A stretch of 34,333 nucleotides of DNA from Lachnospiraceae bacterium UBA1201 (GTDB lineage: Bacteria; Bacillota; Clostridia; Lachnospirales; Lachnospiraceae), in the NCBI GenBank assembly GCA_002309675.1, contig DBXX01000052.1, positions 1 to 34,333 on the forward strand, in the 5' to 3' direction. Positions within the stretch are counted from its first letter, which is position 1. The number at the start of each line of letters is the position of its first letter. Below the pieces are notes generated by a model. That model had not been told where the DNA came from. It ran no database searches and saw nothing but the letters and a program-made list of their open reading frames with translations. Both the position numbers and the translations under genes were made by a program. Below are positions 7,165 through 15,100 of the stretch, piece by piece.

Positions 7165-8057
7165 TATTCCTCATCCAGTTTACGATACGACGGAAAACTG
7201 ATCTCTTCTTTCAACTTGATCCTGCTCAAAAAAGCATCTGCGTCCTCATAGATATTTTTTCCCAGAATGCCCATCGCTTTCGGAGCTAAGATCATGATCT
7301 TATCATCCGGAATGTCGAGTACGGAACGGATCTGGCGCTCATTCATGACCGTTCCGTAGCTTAGGTACCAATTCCGTTTAAACGGTACCGATTCCATGAT
7401 CCGGACCAGCACCCGGCGTAAGAATTCTTTACCACACATCGGATAATAGCATTTCTGCACGTTGATACGCTCCTCGGGCTTCTTCAGATCGATCTCGACA
7501 TAGAATACTTCATCGTTTACATAGCAACATTCAAACACCTTGAAGTTCACATAGATGCCCTGTTCCTCCAATAGCGAGATCAAATTCAGCGTCAGGATCC
7601 CCCGGCTGACGATCTGTTCTTCTTCGGTCGTATGGTCATAGGTCAGATCCATATATATCTCGATGAACTTCTTCTCCTGCACTCTTTCCATACGATACAT
7701 CGTTTTCGGTACTCCGGCGATAAAGGCGGGAACATTCGGCCGTGAACCAACCACCGAAGCAACCGTCTTTCGGTTATGGTTTCGTTTCAAATTCACCCGA
7801 TCGATCTCTTTTTTGATCTGAAGGAAGCGTGCGAAATTATTATCATATCCACCCAGACAATACCGAATGGCTTTATCCAGGGGCTCTCCGGCGAACTGCT
7901 GCGCAGCAGTAATGCTCTTCTGACTGTAGAAGATCTCAGAATTGACCGGAGGATTCGCACGCAAATAACGCTCCACTTCACTGAGGGAACGAAACCGCAT
8001 CTTGTATATATACATTCCTCCGTGTCTTTCGATAACACATTGGTTATCCAATTCCAT
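7164..8057 (-). CDS. vWA-like protein with degenerate metal site, AAA+ partner
   Basis: I do not recognise this 297-aa protein with certainty. It has an N-terminal region with a conserved-looking patch R-P-N-V-P-A-F-I-A-G-V-P-K-T-M-Y near residues 113-128. A vWA-like Rossmann segment follows: I-E-I-Y-M-D-L-T-Y-D-H-T, R-G-I-L-T-L-N-L-I-S-L-L-E-E-Q-G, a beta strand Y-V-N-F-K-V-F, and a final D-K-I-M-I-L-A-P-K-A-M-G. The place of the MIDAS D-x-S-x-S is taken by D-L-T-Y-D, so metal binding is doubtful. From memory this pattern is like DUF7192 / CobT-type vWA proteins that accompany MoxR AAA+ ATPases, often in phages; this needs a profile search. It overlaps the AAA+ stop by TAATG and the TelA-like start in the same way. 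MoxR ATPases commonly act with vWA proteins as a chaperone-like pair, and I infer that here. It is cytosolic. Confidence 0.6.
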   Translation of the reverse strand: MELDNQCVIERHGGMYIYKMRFRSLSEVERYLRANPPVNSEIFYSQKSITAAQQFAGEPLDKAIRYCLGGYDNNFARFLQIKKEIDRVNLKRNHNRKTVASVVGSRPNVPAFIAGVPKTMYRMERVQEKKFIEIYMDLTYDHTTEEEQIVSRGILTLNLISLLEEQGIYVNFKVFECCYVNDEVFYVEIDLKKPEERINVQKCYYPMCGKEFLRRVLVRIMESVPFKRNWYLSYGTVMNERQIRSVLDIPDDKIMILAPKAMGILGKNIYEDADAFLSRIKLKEEISFPSYRKLDEE

Positions 8058-10339
8058 TACCTACGTCCGCCTTTCTCCCGGATCCTTTCGACCTGATCCG
8101 CAAAGTTCAAAAAGATCTCCATTGCCTCCGGAAATGAGGCGATCCGATCTTTCATATAGTTCTCCAAAAACAGGAGATAATCCAGATCCTTCGTCTGGAT
8201 GAATTCATACTTTATGATCTTCAATGTATCGAAGCTGTCGTTATCCAAATACTGCTTAATATGGGCTGCATCTCTTGTGGTCAATATACCGGACGCTTCG
8301 CCCATTCCGCTGCTTTCGCCCCATGCGGTGGTAGCGGCTCGGAATAGCACGATAAACTTAAACCAATCGGGATAATCGATCAGGATCGCTTTTTCCACCT
8401 CGTTGTCATAATTGACATAGATCGGCAAGAAACGCTGTTGAACAGACTCTTCGATCTTCTCACGCGTGTTGTAGTTCGCGTCGGCGCCGTTACCGGATGT
8501 ATTTCCGGCAGCGATAATGCGGAAGTTTGAATGTCTCCGTACATTTTCCCCGTTCGGGAAATTATAGCTGGCATTCTTTACGTTCGAAAGGAACGAATTC
8601 AGTTTAACCGTCGCACGGCTGTTACCATTGTCCAATTCATCACAGAAGGCAACCATACCATACTTATAGCAAAGATAGAAATTCGGCGTACTGTAGCCAC
8701 CGGTCGCTGTCTGGAAGCCCAGAATATCATACTCCTCGTTGATGTATCCGATGTCAATGAAATCCAGGTTCAACAGTTCCGTCAGCTGACGGACCATGTA
8801 TGTTTTTCCGCAGCCGGACGGACCGATCAGGTACGGGTTCGCATCCTCCATCAGCGCGATCAGAACATCATCGAACATCTCATGGAAATGCTCGCCTTTC
8901 TGCATGCGGCGCTTCTTTTCGCGCATAACCAGTTCGAAACGATCCTTAAACGGGATCTCCGGATCCAAAAGCGGGTTTACCGTATAGTCGACTTGATCGT
9001 CAGCCGTGCGAATATTCGCGGATGCATCCTGTGGTACGGTGATCACCGTCGGTTCCTGCGTTGCAGCGCCCATAGAAGGTTGTGAAACAATAACCGTAGG
9101 CTGTGCTGCGGCAACTGCCTGTGCTTCCGCTTCCGCAGCTGTTACACGCGCCTGGTTCGTGACTACCTGTTCGATCGCTGCGAGGTTCCTTTCATTGAAC
9201 ATCTCGATCTGCGATACTTTCCGCATAAACTCCTGATTATCATCAGCCTGTTTCAGGATACGGCGGACTTCCTCGTCATCATTGACCATGCGCTGCACGC
9301 GGCGCAGAACCTTTTCCGCCTCCTGGTTCATTTTCGTGATCTCCAGAGTCGTCGAGGAAGAGATCGTTTTCGCCGTAGTACGCAGCTGCTCCAGTTCGAT
9401 CTCGGCATCCTCAAACATCTGCTTCACGAATTCGCTTTTCTCGAACGCGATCTGCTTCTTCTGATTTTTGATCTCATTTTTGTATTCTGTGAGCAGATCC
9501 TTCTGGTAGGTCTCTGCATTTTTCTGCATGATATCTTTTTCTCTGCGGCCGATATCCTGGATCGAGGTCGTTACCTCCTCCATGATCTCCTGCAGCTGCT
9601 TGCTTCTCTGATCCATCTGCGTGATCACATCGAGGCTGTGTTCCATGATATGACGGGTCTCCTGCAGCTGCTTCTCCGCGCGTGCGATATCCACGGCATC
9701 GATATTGTAGATGCCGTTCATCCGCTGCACCTTCGTGATCTCCGCAGACGTGATGCTGTCATACTGCATAGGAGCCGCATCGGACAATTCTTTCGCGACG
9801 CGGATCAGGTTCGACAGGTATTCACTATCATCGATATAGTACTCGCGAACGGAAATGCCATAGTCACACAGGGCCGTAAATACCTCGCGAAGGTTGGGAT
9901 ACTGGTCGATCGCATTGACCAGAAAGATATAGTTACTCTTATCGTAAAACGAATGGAGCAGGCCGGCATGGAACAGATTCAGCGCGATCGCTCCGCCCTC
10001 GTCAAACAATTCAACGAAAACCCGCTGGAGTTCTTCCGCATTCGGCGTCTCCTCATCATAGATGAAGAGTTCTTTGTAGATACGCTCTGCGCGATATATG
10101 TAAGCAACGCGTTCTCCGGATTTGAAGTCTAACGGATTACTCATGACCATCTCGACCACATCGAGAAACAGGCTCATCGGCCGAATATTCGGCTCTAACT
10201 CGCCATCCTTGATCTTATACAGATACGTAAGGAATTGAAGGTCTTCATCCTCGCGATTCGTTTCTTCCTCGATCAAATTCTTTAATCTGCGGCTCTGGTT
10301 CGAATCCGCGTTCGATCGTTTTTTTCCAAACAGTCCCAT
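8057..10339 (-). CDS. Large coiled-coil MoxR-like AAA+ ATPase
   Basis: This 760-aa protein has three parts. Residues about 1-210 form an unrecognised helical/acidic N-terminal domain. Residues about 215-395 are a long charged coiled coil (Glu/Lys/Gln heptads such as R-S-K-Q-L-Q-E-I-M-E-E-V), ending in an Ala-rich linker near 395-415. Residues about 480-720 are a MoxR/dynein-type AAA+ domain with Walker A G-P-S-G-C-G-K-T (505-512), Walker B V-A-F-C-D-E-L-D (561-568), a sensor-1 Asn in R-I-I-A-A-G-N-T (~607-614) and an arginine-finger candidate in E-E-S-V-Q-Q-R-F (~636). The AAA+ domain therefore has all catalytic residues. The N-terminal coiled coil is unusual for MoxR and suggests an oligomer-extending or target-binding arm. 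The gene has a GGAG ribosome binding site and is followed by the vWA-like gene with a TAATG overlap. There are no membrane segments. Likely role: ATP-driven remodelling of a partner; function not known. Confidence 0.85.
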   Translation of the reverse strand: MGLFGKKRSNADSNQSRRLKNLIEEETNREDEDLQFLTYLYKIKDGELEPNIRPMSLFLDVVEMVMSNPLDFKSGERVAYIYRAERIYKELFIYDEETPNAEELQRVFVELFDEGGAIALNLFHAGLLHSFYDKSNYIFLVNAIDQYPNLREVFTALCDYGISVREYYIDDSEYLSNLIRVAKELSDAAPMQYDSITSAEITKVQRMNGIYNIDAVDIARAEKQLQETRHIMEHSLDVITQMDQRSKQLQEIMEEVTTSIQDIGRREKDIMQKNAETYQKDLLTEYKNEIKNQKKQIAFEKSEFVKQMFEDAEIELEQLRTTAKTISSSTTLEITKMNQEAEKVLRRVQRMVNDDEEVRRILKQADDNQEFMRKVSQIEMFNERNLAAIEQVVTNQARVTAAEAEAQAVAAAQPTVIVSQPSMGAATQEPTVITVPQDASANIRTADDQVDYTVNPLLDPEIPFKDRFELVMREKKRRMQKGEHFHEMFDDVLIALMEDANPYLIGPSGCGKTYMVRQLTELLNLDFIDIGYINEEYDILGFQTATGGYSTPNFYLCYKYGMVAFCDELDNGNSRATVKLNSFLSNVKNASYNFPNGENVRRHSNFRIIAAGNTSGNGADANYNTREKIEESVQQRFLPIYVNYDNEVEKAILIDYPDWFKFIVLFRAATTAWGESSGMGEASGILTTRDAAHIKQYLDNDSFDTLKIIKYEFIQTKDLDYLLFLENYMKDRIASFPEAMEIFLNFADQVERIREKGGRR

Positions 10340-10362
10340 GTTGATCTCCTGTATAGGTATGC

Positions 10363-11535
10363 TTATATTTCTTTAATCAGATATTGCCCGGAATACCGTT
10401 CTTTATAACTTCCAAAAGAACCATATCCGGTATCTTCAAATGCGATCTGCAACTGCGATGCTTTATCTTTTCGTACGAAAATATCGCCGCATGCACACCG
10501 CGCATCCAACTCGACTTTATTCTTTCGTCCGACGATGTGTGAAAAGCTTTGTTTTCGGATTATGTTATACCGATCCTCCATGACCAGGTACCCGACTTCT
10601 ACATCCTGTTTTTGCAAGGCGTCATCAAAGCGATCTGCAACAGAAAAGACCCAGTGATGTCCCCACGGAAATTCGACAACTTCGGTCGTTTCCGGCGGAG
10701 TTTGAAAGAATCCGGCCAGCTGCTCCTGCCCGATTTTTCGAAATAATGCTTCCCTTGCGTCCGGCTTCATCGCCTGCAACGTATCGGCATTCTCATAGAA
10801 AACCTTCCCGCCGACGGAAATGCTCGTCTTTTCTTTTACTACCCGTTCACGCGTTGAGATGGCATATATACTGTAACCATTAAGCCCGAAGGCCGGACAC
10901 GAAAAATAAGCACGCAAAGCCAGTCTCTCAAAAACAATGCGAATACTCAAACGATGTGTTTTTCCCAGATAGTTTCCGATCAGGATCTCATATTCACCGT
11001 TTTTCCATCTCGCGATTCGATATGGCATGTGGATGGCAGTTTCATTCGCCACACCTTCCAGCATACCACGGCCGTGCCATGACGAAGTCAGGTATTTCCA
11101 TTCGAGAGGCAGATCGAACAGATGATGCAATTCCCGGATATAATACCGCAGAATCGGGATCACCATGTGATCGAGGTAACTGCCCGGATCGATCTGCGGG
11201 GTCTTCTGGATCTTCGCGTCCGGGACATCGCCCCAAAAGTGCGAGGAATCCGCCGCAGGCATTTCCTGCAGCATAGCCGACAGCAGTGTCCGAGTCTCTT
11301 CATCCATAACGATCAGATCCCGGTCGTCCTGTGTCCGATAGCTGGTCACGACCTTCTCTAAGAGTTTGTCGTAATGTTTATCGAGCGCACACAAGTTCAG
11401 TTGCCGGTCCTCGTCGTCATAAACCGCGATGGCTCCAACCTCATCATGCTTGGATATCAGATTGTAAAAATGTACCATTCTCAAGTCCGACAATCTGCCG
11501 ATCTCGATCTCTGTTTCATCCATGTGTCGGTACAT
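10363..11535 (-). CDS. Hypothetical protein, first gene of the AAA+/TelA cassette
   Basis: I do not recognise this 390-aa protein. It has mixed alpha/beta composition, no signal peptide and no membrane segment. The N-terminal third (to about residue 95) is acidic. The middle has a W-H-G-R-G-M-L-E-G motif near residue 170, then several predicted beta strands (E-Y-E-I-L-I-G-N-Y, H-R-L-S-I-R-I-V-F). The C-terminal third ends with an A-R-C-A-C-G-D-I-F-V-R-K patch and an aromatic Tyr/Gly-rich tail. A strong AGGAGG lies five bases before the ATG at 11535, so I did not use the later ATG at 11523. It ends 23 bases before the ATPase start and is presumably co-transcribed. I found no clear promoter in the 116 bases between it and mgsA, and no terminator either, so readthrough from the housekeeping operon is possible. 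Confidence 0.85.
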   Translation of the reverse strand: MYRHMDETEIEIGRLSDLRMVHFYNLISKHDEVGAIAVYDDEDRQLNLCALDKHYDKLLEKVVTSYRTQDDRDLIVMDEETRTLLSAMLQEMPAADSSHFWGDVPDAKIQKTPQIDPGSYLDHMVIPILRYYIRELHHLFDLPLEWKYLTSSWHGRGMLEGVANETAIHMPYRIARWKNGEYEILIGNYLGKTHRLSIRIVFERLALRAYFSCPAFGLNGYSIYAISTRERVVKEKTSISVGGKVFYENADTLQAMKPDAREALFRKIGQEQLAGFFQTPPETTEVVEFPWGHHWVFSVADRFDDALQKQDVEVGYLVMEDRYNIIRKQSFSHIVGRKNKVELDARCACGDIFVRKDKASQLQIAFEDTGYGSFGSYKERYSGQYLIKEI

Positions 11536-11651
11536 ATTTCCTCCTGCTAATGCTCCACATAAAGTTTCTCTTTAAGTGCTAAAACGTAGATCTCATTATT
11601 ATGCGTTCCGCCGGCTCACCCTAAAGGTCCTGACCGGCCATGCATTTGCGA

Positions 11652-12128
11652 TCACAGGGTCTCAGCGCGGTTTTCGATGTTTTTCTTAAAGTTAATGATG
11701 TCGTGATCGTATTCTTTATTCATGTAACTCGAAGTGATCATGAAATCCGCACCCGCACGGCTGATCGCCATCGGGATATCGTATACCTGTGCGATACGCA
11801 TAAGCGCCTTTACGTCGGGATCGTGCGGCTGCGCCGTCAGAGGATCCGAAAAGAATACGATCATATCGATCTTCCCCTCAACGATACGGGCACCGATCTG
11901 CTGGTCACCGCCCAGCGGGCCGGAATTATAACCTTTTACCGTCAGTCCGGTGCGGTCCGTGATCATACGCGCGGTCGTTCCTGTACCGACCAGTTTATGG
12001 TTTTTCAGGATCTTCGCGTGCTTCTTGCACCATTCGATCAATTCCGGTTTCTTTCCGTCATGGGCGATCAACGCGATCGTCTTCTGTTTTCCGACGGTCA
12101 ATGTAATAAAATCAGGTTCCATATCCAT
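11652..12128 (-). CDS. mgsA: Methylglyoxal synthase
   Basis: MgsA converts dihydroxyacetone phosphate to methylglyoxal and phosphate, a bypass of lower glycolysis used when sugar phosphates accumulate. The 158-aa product has the family motifs I-A-L-I-A-H-D-G-K-K, G-T-G-T-T-A-R-M-I, Y-N-S-G-P-L-G-G-D-Q-Q-I-G-A (containing the catalytic Asp) and D-P-L-T-A-Q-P-H-D-P-D-V-K-A-L. Length is normal. I chose the ATG at 12128, eight bases after AGGAG; an in-frame GTG at 12143 overlaps that site and is less likely. It begins 41 bases after the polC stop and is read in the same direction, so it probably ends the pyrH-to-polC transcript. No clear terminator follows. Confidence 0.95.
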   Translation of the reverse strand: MDMEPDFITLTVGKQKTIALIAHDGKKPELIEWCKKHAKILKNHKLVGTGTTARMITDRTGLTVKGYNSGPLGGDQQIGARIVEGKIDMIVFFSDPLTAQPHDPDVKALMRIAQVYDIPMAISRAGADFMITSSYMNKEYDHDIINFKKNIENRAETL

Positions 12129-12169
12129 ATCTATACTCCTCACTTATCGTCCTAAGCGAACGAACTATT

Positions 12170-15100
12170 CTATAAAAATCCGTCAAACAACGAGAACTGG
12201 GCGGAATCCGGGATGCCTCCCAAAAGTCCCAACTCGTCCATCTTATCGATCAATGTCTTTGAAAGCTTCGCACGGTCCTTCAGATCATCCTTTGAGACGA
12301 AGGGACCATCCTTTGCCGCAGCTTCCAAACTTTCCGCAGCTTTCTGACCCATGCCGTCGATCGACATGAAGGACGGCATCAATTTGCCGTCAATGATCTG
12401 GAAGCGATCCGCTTTCGCGCGGTACAGATCGATCGGCATAAAGTCGAACCCACGTTCGTACATCTCCTGCACGATACGCATATCACGCAGCATATCCTGT
12501 TCCTTCACGGACAGATCGTTTTTATTATGCGTGTACCGGTTCCAGAACTCCATCAGCGTAGCCTTCAGTTTCGGATAACCCATGCACATGACTTCATACG
12601 AGAAGCCGACAGCACGGATACTGAAGAAGGCCGCGTAATACGCTAGAGGATAAAAGATCTTACAGTACGCGATACGCCATGCCATCATAACGTAGGCCGC
12701 GGCGTGTGCCTTCGGGAACATGTATTTGATCTTCTTGCAGGACCAGATGTACCAGTCCGGCACACCGTGCGCAGTCATGGTCTCCACCCACTCAGGTTTC
12801 AGGCCCTTACCTTTACGCACGCTCTCCATGATGATAAATGCCAGGTTCGGCTCCAGGCCCTTACTGATCAGGTAGATCATGATATCGTCACGTGTACAGA
12901 TGGCGGTCTGAATGGTCGCGGTACCTTCATCGATGAGGGTTTTCGCATTGCCCAGCCATACGTCGGTACCATGGGAAAGGCCGGACAGACGGATCAGGTC
13001 GGCGAAGCAGGTCGGCTTCGCATCGATAACCATCTGCATGGCGAAGTCGGTGCCGAACTCCGGAATACCGAGGCAGCCCAGCTTACAGTTTAAGAGCGAT
13101 CCCGGTGCCACACCGAGAGCATCCGTATTCTGGAACAATGACATGACCTCCGGAGAATCGAGCGGAAAATCCTTCGCGGACAGGCCTGTAACGTCCTCCA
13201 GAAAACGGATCATGGTCGGATCATCGTGTCCCAGAATATCGAGTTTCAACAGGTTGTGATCGATCGAGTGATAATCGAAATGGGTCGTGATGATCGACGT
13301 GGTCATATCATTGGCCGGATGTTGGACCGGTGTAAATGAATAGATCTCTTCGCCGTGCGGCAAAACGATGATGCCGCCGGGATGCTGGCCCGTCGAGCGG
13401 CGAATGCCGACGCAGCCTGCGGAGATACGATCGAGTTCACAACTCCGTTTGGACTCGCTGTGATCATCAAAATAGTGCTTTGCGTAACCGTAAGCGGTCT
13501 TCTCGGCGACCGTCGCGATGGTTCCTGCGCGGAACGTATGGCCTTCACCGAAAATGACCTCCGTATAGGCATGCGCCTTACTCTGGTACTCACCCGAGAA
13601 GTTCAGGTCGATATCGGGCTCCTTATTTCCTTCGAAACCGAGGAAGGTCTCGAACGGAATATCAAAGCCGTCCTTCTTCAACTTCGCACCGCACTTCGGG
13701 CAGATTTTATCGGGCATATCACAGCCACAGCCTAAGCCTCCGCCGTATTTCTTAACATCCTCGGAATCGAAGTCCGAGTAATGGCACTGTGTGCAATAGT
13801 AATGCGGGCTGAGTGGATTGACCTCCGTGATGCCGGACATCGTCGCAGCCAGCGACGACCCTACGGAACCACGTGAGCCAACCAGGTAACCATCCGCATT
13901 GGATTTCAAAACGAGCTTACGGGCAATGATATACATGACCGAATAGCCGTTCGAAATGATAGAGTTCAACTCTTTATCCAGGCGTTCCCGGACGATGTCC
14001 GGAAGCGGCGAACCGTAAATGGATTCCGCCTTCGCATGGCAGCTTTCACGAAGCTCCGTATCAGAGTTTTCAATGACCGGCGGACATTTATCGGGACGGA
14101 CCGGTGAGATCTTCTCGATCCGGTCACTGATCTTATGTGTATTGGTCACAACGACCTCGTACGCCTTCTCCGCACCGAGATAAGAAAATTCTTCCAGCAT
14201 CTCCGCTGTCGTATGAAAATAAAGCGGAGGCTGCGGTTTTTCTTTTTCGATCTTATCGAAGGTGATGATGCGACGATAGATCTCATCTTCGGGCGCCAGG
14301 AAGTGAACATCGCCCGTCGCCACAACGGGTTTTTCCATCTTCTCTCCGAGTTCGATCACCTTACGGTTCAGATCCATCAGGTCTTCTTTGCTGTTGATAT
14401 TGTCGTAATCCTCGTCGTCGATCAGGAACTGGTTATTGCCTAACGGCATGATCTCCAGATAGTCGTAGAACGACGCGATCCGGCCCAGTTCATTGTCCGA
14501 CTCACCGCGGATCAAGGCTTCAAACAGTTCGCCCGACGCACAGGCGGAACCGACCAGGATGCCTTCGCGATACTGCTCCAGCATACTCTTCGGGATACGC
14601 GGCTTACGCGCGAAATATTTCAAATGGGAAAATGAGATCATGCGGTACAGGTTCACGCGGCCGGTCTCATTTTGCGCCAGTAAAACAACGTGATACATGG
14701 GAAGCTTACGGATCGCTTCCTCGGAGATCTTGCAGTTCTGTTCCAGTTCATCCACGTTCGTGATGTTTTTATCTGCCAGCATATCGCAAAGCTTTTGGAA
14801 GATCTCCGCCGTAGCTTCGGCATCGTCTACCGCACGGTGATGATGGGCGTTCGTAACGCCGAGTTCCTTACACACCGTATCCAGACGGTAACGCGAAAGA
14901 TGCGGAAGCAGGCTGCGCGCCATACCGATGGTATCGATCCAGGTGCCATCGAAGGACATGCCCAGATTCTTCGCCTTCTGCTTGATGAAACCGACATCGA
15001 ATTCCGCATTATGTGCAACAAGCACGCCGTCTCCGACGAACTCCAAGAAACGCGGCAGGATCACGTCGATGGTCGGCGCGTCCATGACCATCGCATCGTT

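Noticed and set aside
5644..11535. Prophage or plasmid remnant for the AAA+ cassette
   Set aside because: No integrase, structural phage gene, attachment-site repeat or transposase is visible, and the base composition looks like that of the flanking core genes.
11570..11590. Possible second CIRCE element before the cassette
   Set aside because: Only one half-site (AGTGCTAA) is seen; the other arm does not match at the right spacing.
11536..11651. Promoter or terminator between mgsA and the cassette
   Set aside because: A CATAAT box exists on the minus strand, but no -35 at 16-18 bases; the GCCGG/CCGGC hairpin is short and lacks a U-tract.
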